Positions 1 through 7,178 of a stretch of 8,642 bases of DNA are shown here, one piece after another. Each line of letters starts with the position of its first letter. Within the stretch, counting starts at the first letter, position 1. Position numbers and translations under genes: made by a program. This DNA comes from Candidatus Zhuqueibacterota bacterium (GTDB lineage: Bacteria > KSB1 > UBA2214): assembly GCA_022706175.1 (NCBI GenBank), contig JAKJDB010000083.1:1-8642 (forward strand), read 5' to 3'. The notes under the pieces were generated by a model. It searched no databases. It was not told the DNA's origin and saw nothing but the letters and a program-made list of their open reading frames with translations.

Positions 1-1347
1 CTCGAGCCGCTGCAGGCGTTCTGGCTTTGCTTTGACCGCCGGACGAACCCAATCTCCCCAACCCCCATGCCCTCTGCAAATTCGGTCGTTACGCTGACCG
101 GACCCTGGCAGCTGTCCTTTCCTGAAACCGACACGGTCAAGGTCTCATCCGCCATTGCCCTGATCTCTCAGGAACCACGAGCAGCGGATATCCCGCCAAC
201 GGATTCCGACTTGAACCAGGGAAAACGCCTGGGCATCGTCGGCCCCACTCGCGTGTATGACCGCTGGCGTGCCGCCCTGCTGTACATACCGGATCCGGAA
301 TGCCGATGGTTTTTCCGCTACCGGTTCACTTTGGAGGACCGGGTCGAGTCAGCCCTGGTCAATATCAACGCCGACAATCGGGTGCGTTTTTGGGTGAACG
401 GCATCGCTGTGTATCCCGGAGCTCATGCGGACCAGTTGGCCAGTGCGGATGTGCACACCATCGATATGCTGCTGAAAAAAGGTGAAAACGTCATCGCCGT
501 ACAGGTCGACAACCGCCTTGGCCATGGCTACCTGGTGATGCAGGGTTCGATTCAGCTGGCTGACGGCGAATGCATCGATATTCAGACCGATGAAACCTGG
601 AAACAAAACCGCCAGGCGGCCGCTGGTTGGCAAGAGTTGGATTTCAACGACAGCGCATGGCCTGCGGCGCAAAAAGCCACAAGAGAATTGCAGCGGGACG
701 CACTGTCCTCGTTGCGGCATCCACAAAAAGCGATCGCCAAAAACGCGCAGCTGATCTGGAGCATCCCGGTTCCGCCGGGCGCGACAGAGGTGATCATGCC
801 CGGCCTGAATTCCCGAGCGCATGTTTGGCTGGATGGGCAGACGGTTAAACCGCAAAACAGCCGGCTCAAACTGGCCGCGGAGGCAAAAAAGCTGGTCATC
901 CGCTTGCCCGGGTCCGGCTCCGGACTCGGCGATGCGATGACATTCATCTGCCCACAATCAACTATTCGGGATCTGGATTCCTGGCAGAACATGGGCTTGA
1001 GTCGGTTTACCGGTTTTATCGATTACCAGACAGAGATAACCCTGGCGAACAAACCGGCCAAAGCGGTGCTGGACCTGGGCCGGGTCCAGTATATAGCCGA
1101 GGTGTGGATCAACGGCGTCAAGACCGGCGAACGGCTGTGGCCGCCCTTTCGCTTTGATTGTTCAACAGCGATCCTCGCGGGAAACAATCGGATCAAAGTG
1201 CGGGTCGGCAATCTGATGGTCAATGCCATGGGATTGCAGGATGATCTCGGCAAACTGCGGTTGTGGGGCTGGCGCGGCGTTCCACTGGATTCGTGCTTTG
1301 ACGCCGGGCTTTTCGGACCCGTTCGCCTCCAAATCGGAGAAAAATAA
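1..1347 (+). CDS. GH106/GH2-like glycosidase, C-terminal part (5' end outside window)
   Basis: The reading frame is open from base 1 (LEPLQAFWLCFDRR...) with no stop, and the first ATG at 67 follows a pyrimidine-rich stretch with no Shine-Dalgarno sequence. I therefore read this as the 3' end of a longer gene, with about 448 residues visible. The opening LEPLQAFWLCF resembles the 'L-P-x-S-x-F-V-V-F' strand that ends the catalytic part of GH106-type alpha-L-rhamnosidases, and TLTGPWQLSF starts the usual next module. Residues counted from Met67: a jelly-roll domain at about 77-215, with INADNRVRFWVNG, LKKGENVIAVQVDN, TDETW and DFNDSAW; then a GH2-N-like sandwich at about 315-425, with FTGFIDYQTEI, LDLGRVQYIAEVWINGV, a WPPF segment and GNNRIKVRVGNLMVNAMG. 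These are sugar-binding or accessory folds; no catalytic residues can be assigned here. The substrate is probably a deoxyhexose-containing glycan (inference). The stop directly abuts the next gene. Confidence 0.8.
   Translation, partial: LEPLQAFWLCFDRRTNPISPTPMPSANSVVTLTGPWQLSFPETDTVKVSSAIALISQEPRAADIPPTDSDLNQGKRLGIVGPTRVYDRWRAALLYIPDPECRWFFRYRFTLEDRVESALVNINADNRVRFWVNGIAVYPGAHADQLASADVHTIDMLLKKGENVIAVQVDNRLGHGYLVMQGSIQLADGECIDIQTDETWKQNRQAAAGWQELDFNDSAWPAAQKATRELQRDALSSLRHPQKAIAKNAQLIWSIPVPPGATEVIMPGLNSRAHVWLDGQTVKPQNSRLKLAAEAKKLVIRLPGSGSGLGDAMTFICPQSTIRDLDSWQNMGLSRFTGFIDYQTEITLANKPAKAVLDLGRVQYIAEVWINGVKTGERLWPPFRFDCSTAILAGNNRIKVRVGNLMVNAMGLQDDLGKLRLWGWRGVPLDSCFDAGLFGPVRLQIGEK
1336..1340 (+). 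promoter_or_regulatory. Ribosome binding site, six-hairpin glycosidase
   Basis: GGAGA ends seven bases before the ATG at 1348 and lies inside the last codons of the upstream gene, which supports coupled translation. It is the main reason to prefer 1348 over the in-frame ATG at 1414. Confidence 0.6.
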
Positions 1348-2517
1348 ATGACACGGCTCTGGCGCTGGCTCTGTGTGTTGTTGCTGCTGTCCTGCACAAA
1401 AACAGAGAAAAAAATGGTGCATGAAGAGGACTTTTCCTGGCTGCGGTCGGAGGCGCGCCGCCAGCTGCTCGGCTGCCGGATCCAAGCGACAGACGGGACC
1501 ACGCTGTTTACTCCTGACGGCGAAGGCCATTATGCCGCGCTGTGGACCAGGGACTTGGCCTACATGGTGGAAAATGGTTTTGACCTGTTCACCCTGCAGG
1601 AGATCAAAGGGACTATTCTCTACCTGTTGGCCGGGCAGCGCAGCGATGGCTGCATACCGGATCGCCGCCAAGCTGACGGCCTCGCAGTGTACAGCGCCGG
1701 ACCGGTGAACCGCCCGTTGGGCGACCCGCCCACAGACAACTCTCCGTTCATGGTCAAGCTGATGGCGGACTATGTCGACCACAGCGGCGACCTCGATTTT
1801 TTTGTCGCCCATGCAACGGCCTTGATCCGCGCCATGGATTTTACGCCGCGCAGCAGCCGGGGACTGGTGTACATCGATCCGCTCCATCCGCACTCTCCCT
1901 ATGGCTTTACCGACACCATACAAAAAACCGGAGACCTGCTGTTCTCCTCGCTGCTCTACTGGGAGGCCTCGCAACGATTGGCGTCGCTGTTTGATAAAAG
2001 CCGGGATCCGGAAATGGCGCAAGCGTTCCGCTCTAGAGCCCGATCCATCGAGCAGCACCTCGATGCCCTCTGGGATGAGAGAACAGGCATGTTCTTCGCA
2101 GCCTCACAGGATTGCCGCCAGATCGATATCTGGGGCAACGCCTACGCCGTCTATATCGCCTTTCCATTGGGTGACAAGAAGGAGAAAATCGTTCGCTATC
2201 TCGCTGACCATTTTGACCGCTATGTTTATTGCGGACAGATCCGTCATCTGCCGGAGCCCGAGGTATGGGAAAAAACGCTTATTCCGGTCAAGGCCGGCAC
2301 TTATCAGAACGGCGCTTTTTGGGGAACCGCATCGGGATGGGTGGCCGTGGCGCTGGCGCAGCAGCATCCGCGATTAAGCCAACGGATTTTTACGGAGCTG
2401 ATACAGGACTACCGGATGCATGGACCTCACGAGTGCTGCAACCGCGGTTATCGACAGCTTAACAACTATGTGGTCAGTGTGCTGAATCCGCTGGGAGCTT
2501 TGACGAGAGGGCGATAG
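1348..2517 (+). CDS. Six-hairpin glycosidase lipoprotein
   Basis: A 389-residue protein with a lipoprotein-type leader: two Arg in MTRLWRW, a hydrophobic core, and a lipobox L13-L14-S15-C16 that would anchor Cys16 in a membrane. The start is chosen because the ATG follows the upstream stop directly and has GGAGA at 1336-1340, seven bases away. The body looks like an (alpha/alpha)6-barrel glycosidase. W66-T-R-D69 sits in ALWTRDLAYMVENGFD, Y185-G-F-T-D-T190 is followed by QKTGDLLFSSLLYWEA, and Y319-Q-N-G-A-F-W325 is a motif seen in GH63- and debranching-type barrels. D69 and D189 are candidate catalytic or substrate-binding acids, but the family cannot be fixed by eye. It is probably co-transcribed with the preceding glycosidase. 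An in-frame Met23 (1414) would give a cytosolic form; I prefer the lipoprotein because of its better ribosome binding site. Confidence 0.82.
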   Translation: MTRLWRWLCVLLLLSCTKTEKKMVHEEDFSWLRSEARRQLLGCRIQATDGTTLFTPDGEGHYAALWTRDLAYMVENGFDLFTLQEIKGTILYLLAGQRSDGCIPDRRQADGLAVYSAGPVNRPLGDPPTDNSPFMVKLMADYVDHSGDLDFFVAHATALIRAMDFTPRSSRGLVYIDPLHPHSPYGFTDTIQKTGDLLFSSLLYWEASQRLASLFDKSRDPEMAQAFRSRARSIEQHLDALWDERTGMFFAASQDCRQIDIWGNAYAVYIAFPLGDKKEKIVRYLADHFDRYVYCGQIRHLPEPEVWEKTLIPVKAGTYQNGAFWGTASGWVAVALAQQHPRLSQRIFTELIQDYRMHGPHECCNRGYRQLNNYVVSVLNPLGALTRGR

Positions 2518-2582
2518 CGTGCGCAGGGCGGCAAATAAAGGAACGCCGGCCGGTGCTTAAAATATCCATCGATCTGAAAATT

Positions 2583-2622
2583 AACGAAACGCCGATTCAT
2601 CTACGCCATCTGCGGATTCGTT
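2583..2622 (-). terminator. Possible terminator hairpin of the fucU-HAD operon
   Basis: AACGAA (2583-2588) is complementary to TTCGTT (2617-2622), and CCG (2592-2594) to CGG (2613-2615) inside it. Read on the minus strand, the stem is followed by TAATTTTC, a short U-rich run. It lies about 65 bases past the stop of the HAD gene, between convergent genes, which is where a terminator is expected. The stem has an asymmetric internal loop and a large apical loop, so it is weak by the usual standard. The rest of the gap 2518-2686 holds an 8-base AT-rich inverted repeat (GATTTATT at 2639-2646 with AATAAATC at 2678-2685) and nothing else I can name. Confidence 0.3.
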
Positions 2623-2686
2623 TGCTATCACTGTCCGCGATTTATTGCATCCGCCCGGTCTCGATCAACCAGCCTCGAATAAATCA

Positions 2687-3340
2687 TCAATCCCGTACCC
2701 TGTTTAAAATCTCTTTGCACACCTCGCCCAGATCCGCTGCGATGAAATCAGCACCCTCTTTTTTCAGCTCCGCCGGCGCAAAGGTTGTGGTCAGCGCGTA
2801 GCAGCGCATGCCCGCGGCTTTGGCCGCACGGATGCCGTTGAGGGCGTCCTCGACTACGACGCACTGCTCCGGCGGCAGCGACAATCTGGCTGCAGCGGTG
2901 GCATAGATCTCGGGATGAGGTTTTTTCTGCCGCACATCCTCTGCGCTCAACAGCACGGCGAACCGGTCCGCTGGAATGCCGGCTACGCGCAGATTGGCAT
3001 CGACCTTGATCCGGTCAGCGCTGCTGGCCAGAGCCAGGCGCAGGCCGGCGTCGCTCAGCCGCCGCAGGTGTTCCGGCGTTCCGGGATAAAGACCAAGTGT
3101 CTTCTCGACGATCTGCAGATAGATCTCATAGACCCGATCCTTCATCGCCGGCTGATAGGCGACGCCGTACTTTTCCGCCACGCCGCCGATGAACTTGATC
3201 TCGCCGGCGCCGATGAACGGGATGAAATCCTCCGGCTGGGCGATCACGCCGAAATCGGCCAGGCCTCTAATAGCTGCGGCCAGGATGACCGGTTCGCTGT
3301 CCACCAGCACACCGTCCATATCCAGGATCACCGCACGCAC
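2687..3340 (-). CDS. HAD-superfamily sugar phosphatase/phosphoglucomutase-like
   Basis: A 217-residue protein with all four HAD motifs: D7-M-D9-G-V-L-V-D-S-E (nucleophile D7, acid/base D9), S106-S107 in LALASSADR, K140 in QKKPHPE, and E164-D165 in VVVEDALNGI. Residues about 15-85 form a small alpha-helical C1-type cap. This is the arrangement of beta-phosphoglucomutase and of sugar-phosphate phosphatases of that subfamily. It acts in the cytoplasm on a phosphorylated sugar; the substrate cannot be read from sequence. The start is a GTG at 3340, chosen because the nucleophile motif then sits seven residues from the N terminus as is usual. There is no clear Shine-Dalgarno sequence, and the fucU stop is 34 bases upstream, so translation may be coupled. 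The two genes probably form one operon. Confidence 0.85.
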   Translation of the reverse strand: MRAVILDMDGVLVDSEPVILAAAIRGLADFGVIAQPEDFIPFIGAGEIKFIGGVAEKYGVAYQPAMKDRVYEIYLQIVEKTLGLYPGTPEHLRRLSDAGLRLALASSADRIKVDANLRVAGIPADRFAVLLSAEDVRQKKPHPEIYATAAARLSLPPEQCVVVEDALNGIRAAKAAGMRCYALTTTFAPAELKKEGADFIAADLGEVCKEILNRVRD

Positions 3341-3374
3341 CGGCGCGAGGATTCGTTTCTCTTTCAGCTCTTGC

Positions 3375-3812
3375 TCATGAGTGGACAGGGGTCACCCCTT
3401 TTTTCAGAATGATATTGCCGTATTTGGCGGTCTCGCCGGTCATCACCACGGCAAAGGCTTTTTGCGTGCGTTCATAAAAGGCAAAGCGTTCGATGCGCAG
3501 GATGGCCGGCGTCTGCGGCCAGTGGCGGTCGATGGCCAGACGATAGCTCTTTTCCACCTCGGGATCCAGGCGGTCGCCGGCCGCAGCGGCCATCATGATC
3601 ACCGGGTGGTCCACATACGAGTCCAGCACGAACAGCGGCAAAATGGCGTCCAGCAGCGCCGGTACTCTGAGACCATCGGCGCGCAACACCCGCCGGTTAA
3701 AGGATTCGCCGGGAAAATGGGCGTCTGCCAGAACGATCTCATCGCCATGGCCCATGCGGTAGAGAACGGAGAGCAGCTCAGGGCTCAGCAGGGGAGAAAT
3801 GCCATAAAGCAT
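3375..3812 (-). CDS. fucU: L-fucose mutarotase (RbsD/FucU family)
   Basis: This protein interconverts the alpha and beta anomers of L-fucose (or a similar sugar) in the cytoplasm and feeds the isomerase step of fucose breakdown. The 145-residue length matches the family. It is collinear with E. coli FucU as I remember it: start [14 protein letters not shown], the M20-GHGDE loop with the conserved His22, D30-[34 protein letters not shown] at 109-120, and [18 protein letters not shown] at 125-142. The frame is open to an upstream Met at 3902, but the start at 3812 is right because AGGAGG (3819-3824) lies six bases before it and the family sequence begins there. The upstream Met would also lie above the promoter. 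It is followed by the HAD gene, 34 bases on. Confidence 0.93.
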   Translation of the reverse strand: MLYGISPLLSPELLSVLYRMGHGDEIVLADAHFPGESFNRRVLRADGLRVPALLDAILPLFVLDSYVDHPVIMMAAAAGDRLDPEVEKSYRLAIDRHWPQTPAILRIERFAFYERTQKAFAVVMTGETAKYGNIILKKGVTPVHS

Positions 3813-3818
3813 GGGGAA

Positions 3819-3824
3819 CCTCCT
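3819..3824 (-). promoter_or_regulatory. Ribosome binding site of fucU
   Basis: A perfect AGGAGG on the minus strand, six bases before the ATG at 3812. It decides against the longer frame that begins at 3902. Confidence 0.8.
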
Positions 3825-3854
3825 GTTTCGGTAAAAAACGCTTCTAGTGAGCCT

Positions 3855-3883
3855 ATTATAGCATTCCCCTGGTAAAAGTTCAA
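3855..3883 (-). promoter_or_regulatory. Sigma70-type promoter of fucU-HAD
   Basis: On the minus strand, TTGAAC (3878-3883) and TATAAT (3855-3860) are separated by exactly 17 bases. Transcription would start near 3848, giving a leader of about 36 bases that includes the AGGAGG site. The -10 box is a perfect consensus and the -35 has one or two departures. Confidence 0.75.
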
Positions 3884-3931
3884 GTAAAAAAGCCGCGGGC
3901 ATGGCTGAGCCGCAACTCGGGAATAAAACAC

Positions 3932-3960
3932 TTGAAAAGAGAGTAAAATAATTGTATTAT
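3932..3960 (+). promoter_or_regulatory. Sigma70-type promoter of the kinase-regulator operon
   Basis: TTGAAA (3932-3937) and TATTAT (3955-3960) are separated by 17 bases. The start of transcription would be near 3967, about 29 bases before the kinase ATG. It is back to back with the fucU promoter: the two -35 boxes are 48 bases apart, so one regulator bound between them could affect both. Confidence 0.65.
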
Positions 3961-3995
3961 GAAAAAGTCAGGAGAACCGATCGGGTGGTCGCCGA

Positions 3996-5522
3996 ATGCT
4001 GAAAAATCAAACCAACGGCCGAGGCCGCATCCTGCTGATCGAAGACGATGAAGATCAGGCAGTGGTGCTGTCGTATTTTTTGCGCAACAAAGGGTATACC
4101 GTAGAGTGGCTGAATGCACCGCGACCGGCTTTACAGGCGGCGCATCAGCAAACCTACCATCTGATTCTGCTGGATATCATGCTGAACGATGAAGAGGACG
4201 GTTTTGACCTCTGCCGCCGGCTCAAGACCGACGAGCAGCTGAAAACCATCCCCATCATCATGGTCACCGCCCGCGCCGCGATCGAGGACCGGGTCAGCGG
4301 GCTGCGCTCCGGCGCCGATGATTACATCATCAAGCCGTTCAGCCAGGACGAACTGCTGGCGCGGGTTGAAACCGTGCTCGAGCGCAAGCAGCTGTTCGAT
4401 TTCAACGAACGCTATCGTACGCTGCTGGAGAATTCAAACGACCTGGTGTTGTTCCTCGACCTGCAGGGAACCATCGAGCAGGCGAACCAGATGGCCCAGT
4501 TGCACCTGCCCCTGTCCGATCCCTCCGGCCATAAAACCAATCTGATCGACTTTTTCGACGAAAAACTGTTGGACCATATCAAACCGCTGTTCGAACGGGT
4601 GGCGTCCGGATTCGACGTGACCGGCAACGGCTGGCGCGTCAAGCCCGGGCTGACGGATCTGGAGGTGGTGGATGTGCGACTGGTGCCGTTGTCGCAATCC
4701 GGGCGCATCGCCGGCATGGGCTGCATCCTGCGCGACATCACCCACCGCGAGAGGGCCTTTCAATCCATTCAATCCAGCAGCCAGGACCTGCGCAAACAGA
4801 TGGAGCTCTCCAATGCGCAGGTCAACGAACTGCAGAGCAAACTGATTCTGGCGGAAAAGATGGCTGCCATGGGACAGCTGGCGGCCGGCATCGCCCACGA
4901 GCTGCGCAATCCGCTTTCGGTCATCAGCACCTCGATCTATTTTCTTCAGCGCACGCTGGCGCCGTTGAGCGCCAAGACCGCCGAGCATTTCCAGCTCATC
5001 GACGCCGAGATTCAGCGCAGCCAAAAGATCATCAACAACCTCCTCGACTTTTCGAAAAATTCCGAGCAGGGGCGCACGCGGGTGGATGTCGCCGCGCTGC
5101 TGGAACAGATACTGGCGCTGGTAAAGAAGGAACTGGCGGTGCATGACATTTTGGTGCGCAAAGAGATGGAGGAGATCGCCCCCTGCCACGTCAACGCGGA
5201 CGAGATCAAACAGGTGTTTCTCAATCTCATCCTCAACGCCAAGGAGGCCATGCCCTATGGAGGCCGGCTGCTCATCCGCGCCCACAATGAAAAGAACACG
5301 GTGGTGATTGAATTCTGCGACAGCGGCGTCGGCATCCCCGATGAGATCAAGGACAAGGTCTTTGATCCGTTCTTCACCCGCCGCCAGGACGGCCAGGGAA
5401 CCGGGCTGGGGCTTTCGATCGTTCATTCCGCCTTGCAGCGTAATCAGGGGCGGATCGACTTTACCTCAACGCCCAACCGCGGCACCACCTTTAGAATCCG
5501 ATTGCCGATGTTTCATCCCTGA
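3996..5522 (+). CDS. Hybrid sensor histidine kinase (REC-PAS-HisKA-HATPase)
   Basis: A 508-residue signalling protein with no signal peptide or membrane segment, so probably cytoplasmic. Domains in order: receiver at about 10-128, with acidic pair D17-D18, phosphoacceptor D60 (LILLDIML), T91 and K113; PAS-like domain at about 138-255, from RYRTLLENSNDLVLFLD to CILRDITHRERA; a linking coiled coil at about 255-290; HisKA with H301 in AAGIAHELRNPLS; and HATPase with N414 (NLILNAKEAM), D442-S-G-V-G-I-P and G468-T-G-L-G-L-S474. All residues for kinase activity and for receiver phosphorylation are present. The input may be another kinase's phosphoryl group plus a PAS ligand. The start at 3996 lacks a normal ribosome binding site: AGGAG at 3970-3974 is 21 bases away. 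The likely partner is the regulator 59 bases downstream. Confidence 0.92.
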   Translation: MLKNQTNGRGRILLIEDDEDQAVVLSYFLRNKGYTVEWLNAPRPALQAAHQQTYHLILLDIMLNDEEDGFDLCRRLKTDEQLKTIPIIMVTARAAIEDRVSGLRSGADDYIIKPFSQDELLARVETVLERKQLFDFNERYRTLLENSNDLVLFLDLQGTIEQANQMAQLHLPLSDPSGHKTNLIDFFDEKLLDHIKPLFERVASGFDVTGNGWRVKPGLTDLEVVDVRLVPLSQSGRIAGMGCILRDITHRERAFQSIQSSSQDLRKQMELSNAQVNELQSKLILAEKMAAMGQLAAGIAHELRNPLSVISTSIYFLQRTLAPLSAKTAEHFQLIDAEIQRSQKIINNLLDFSKNSEQGRTRVDVAALLEQILALVKKELAVHDILVRKEMEEIAPCHVNADEIKQVFLNLILNAKEAMPYGGRLLIRAHNEKNTVVIEFCDSGVGIPDEIKDKVFDPFFTRRQDGQGTGLGLSIVHSALQRNQGRIDFTSTPNRGTTFRIRLPMFHP

Positions 5523-5581
5523 ACGAGCGGACACGGCGTTCAGCGATCAGGTTGATAAAACCCTAAAATCCGGAAAAAAAC

Positions 5582-6943
5582 ATGGTGCATGAAAAAAACA
5601 GAATCCTGCTTGTAGATGATGAAGAAAACTGTCTGCGGGTTTTGCAGGACGTGTTCGAATTGGAGCACATCGAATGCGCCACCGCCAACAACGCCGCCAA
5701 AGCCATCGACATCATCACCCACAACGACATCGACATCGTCATCTCGGACGTGCGCATGCCCGGCATTTCCGGCATGGATCTGTTGAAGCAGATCAAACGG
5801 ATCAAACCGGACATCTATGTGTTCATGCTTACCGGGCACGGCTCCATCCATGACGCGGTACAATCCATCAAACAGGGCGCCTATCAATACATACTCAAGC
5901 CGGTCATCATGGAAGACCTGCTGGCGCAGATCAAGGAACTGCTGCAAAAGATCGATGAACAAGCGGCGGAGGCGCCGCTGCAAAAGCTCAAGACCAATCT
6001 GCCGGCCGGCAAGGTGATTATGGGGCAGTCCACCCGGCTGCAGAATGTCGCCAAACTCATCAACAAGATCGCCAACACCGACCTTCCGGTGCTCATCCTC
6101 GGCGAGAGCGGAACCGGCAAAGAGCTGGCGGCCACGGCGTTGCACTACAGCAGCGATCGCAGCGCCAAATCTTTTGTCGCCATCAATTGCGCCGCCTTTC
6201 CCGACACCCTGCTGGAAAGCGAGTTGTTCGGCTATGAAAAAGGCGCCTTCACCGATGCGCGCACGTCTAAAGCGGGAAAAATCGAAGAGGCGGACGGCGG
6301 CACCCTGTTTCTCGATGAAATCGGCGACATGAAGCCGGCCATGCAGGCGAAACTGCTGCGCGTTCTCGAGGAGCAGCAGTTTCAGCGTCTGGGATCCAAC
6401 AAGTACTACAAGATCGACATCCGCATCATCTCCGCCACCAACCGCGATCTGCGTCAGGCCATCGAGGACGGACTGTTTCGAGCCGACCTCTATTACCGAC
6501 TCAACGCGGTCAGCATTGTCATGCCGACCCTGCGGGAAATTCCGGAGGACATTCCGCTTTTGGGCAACTATTTCGCCCGCGAGTTCGCCGCAAAATTCAA
6601 CCGCAAGATCGAGGGGTTGTCCAGCGAGGCCCTGCAGGCGCTGGCCAGATATCACTGGCCGGGGAACGTACGCGAGCTGGCCAACGCCATCCGCCGCTCT
6701 GTGGCTTTGGCTGAAGGCAAGCAGATCCAGATCTTTGATCTGCCGCCCTATATTGCCAACGCCCAATATGAAAGCCCCGAAGCTCATGTCGGCAAGCCGC
6801 AAAAGCTGCTCCTGGCAGATGTGGAAAAAGAGCATATTCTCGCTGTCATCGACATGGTGCATGGCAACAAGAGTGAGGCTGCACAGATTTTAGGCATTCA
6901 CCGGGATACGCTGCTGAGAAAGCTGAAAAAATTCGACAAATGA
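5582..6943 (+). CDS. NtrC-family sigma54-dependent response regulator
   Basis: A 453-residue protein with the full enhancer-binding layout. The receiver spans 1-120, with D12-D13, phosphoacceptor D56 in ISDVRMPG, T84 and K106-P. The AAA+ domain has Walker A G174-E-S-G-T-G-K-E181, the sigma54-contact loop G221-A-F-T-D-A226, and Walker B at D245-E-I-G-D249. A Fis-type helix-turn-helix closes the protein at about 427-453 (NKSEAAQILGIHRDTLLRKL). When phosphorylated it should oligomerise, bind upstream palindromes and open sigma54 promoters. The loop differs from the commonest GAFTGA by Asp in fifth position, a variant that also occurs in the family. GGA at 5572-5574 is seven bases before the ATG. 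It follows the hybrid kinase in the same transcript, and two palindromes and a sigma54-type promoter lie just downstream, so they are natural targets (inference). Confidence 0.94.
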   Translation: MVHEKNRILLVDDEENCLRVLQDVFELEHIECATANNAAKAIDIITHNDIDIVISDVRMPGISGMDLLKQIKRIKPDIYVFMLTGHGSIHDAVQSIKQGAYQYILKPVIMEDLLAQIKELLQKIDEQAAEAPLQKLKTNLPAGKVIMGQSTRLQNVAKLINKIANTDLPVLILGESGTGKELAATALHYSSDRSAKSFVAINCAAFPDTLLESELFGYEKGAFTDARTSKAGKIEEADGGTLFLDEIGDMKPAMQAKLLRVLEEQQFQRLGSNKYYKIDIRIISATNRDLRQAIEDGLFRADLYYRLNAVSIVMPTLREIPEDIPLLGNYFAREFAAKFNRKIEGLSSEALQALARYHWPGNVRELANAIRRSVALAEGKQIQIFDLPPYIANAQYESPEAHVGKPQKLLLADVEKEHILAVIDMVHGNKSEAAQILGIHRDTLLRKLKKFDK

Positions 6944-6954
6944 TGACCGCAAAT

Positions 6955-6969
6955 TACGACACTGTCGTA
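6955..6969. promoter_or_regulatory. Palindrome A, candidate upstream activator site
   Basis: TACGACACTGTCGTA is a perfect inverted repeat of 7+1+7, flanked by AAA on the left and TTT on the right after one unpaired base each side. It lies 11 bases after the stop of the sigma54 activator and about 220-235 bases upstream of the predicted sigma54 start site. The stem followed by TATTTT could also act as a weak terminator for the kinase-regulator operon. The second palindrome with the same half-site makes a protein-binding site the better reading. Confidence 0.55.
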
Positions 6970-7020
6970 TTTTGCTGCACCAGTATTCCGACATTTTAAT
7001 AATAATATTTACAATAGATT

Positions 7021-7033
7021 AATCAACTAATTG
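7021..7033 (+). promoter_or_regulatory. Candidate IHF site
   Basis: AATCAACTAATTG matches the IHF consensus WATCAANNNNTTR at every defined position. It lies between the two palindromes and upstream of the sigma54-type promoter, where IHF bends DNA in many such promoters. AT-rich sequence raises the chance of a random match, and whether this organism has IHF is unknown. Confidence 0.4.
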
Positions 7034-7052
7034 CCAGCTCTATTCTCTACAT

Positions 7053-7067
7053 GTCGTATTTTACGAC
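7053..7067. promoter_or_regulatory. Palindrome B, candidate upstream activator site
   Basis: GTCGTATTTTACGAC is a perfect inverted repeat of 6+3+6. It uses the same GTCGTA/TACGAC half-sites as palindrome A but in the opposite order, and the 11-base string TGTCGTATTTT occurs in both (6963-6973 and 7052-7062). The centres are 98 bases apart. It lies about 125-137 bases upstream of the predicted sigma54 start, a normal enhancer distance. A degenerate fifth half-site (TTAACGAC) follows at 7103-7110. Confidence 0.55.
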
Positions 7068-7163
7068 GCATTCACCCTTCCAGCAAGAGTTCCCGCCGAA
7101 AATTAACGACTATAATCTATTATTATTATACGTTTTTAATAATACAAAAACCTGCCGGTATCA

Positions 7164-7178
7164 TGGCATTATTATTGC
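7164..7178 (+). promoter_or_regulatory. Sigma54-type -24/-12 promoter
   Basis: TGGCAT, five bases, TTGC: GG at 7165-7166 and GC at 7177-7178 are separated by exactly ten bases, as in the consensus TGGCAC-N5-TTGCA. The only departures are T for C in the -24 box and G after TTGC. Transcription would start near 7190, leaving a 34-base leader before the ATG at 7224. An NtrC-type activator is encoded immediately upstream, and paired palindromes and an IHF-like site lie in between. Confidence 0.6.

Noticed and set aside
349..957. Long minus-strand frames under the glycosidase, and similar ones at 1162-2058, 4434-5426 and 5540-6862
   Set aside because: They are antisense shadows of strongly coding plus-strand genes, with no family motifs.
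3813..3902. N-terminal extension of fucU to Met at 3902
   Set aside because: The family sequence starts at 3812, AGGAGG is placed for that start, and the extension would include the promoter.
1414..6864. ATGGTGCATG occurs at 1414, 5582 and 6854, twice after an A-run and twice as MVHE
   Set aside because: Coding contexts differ and there is no larger shared block, so I treat it as coincidence rather than a repeat.
7088..7116. TATAAT at 7111-7116 as a sigma70 promoter
   Set aside because: There is no acceptable -35 box 16-18 bases upstream, and the region is AT-rich.
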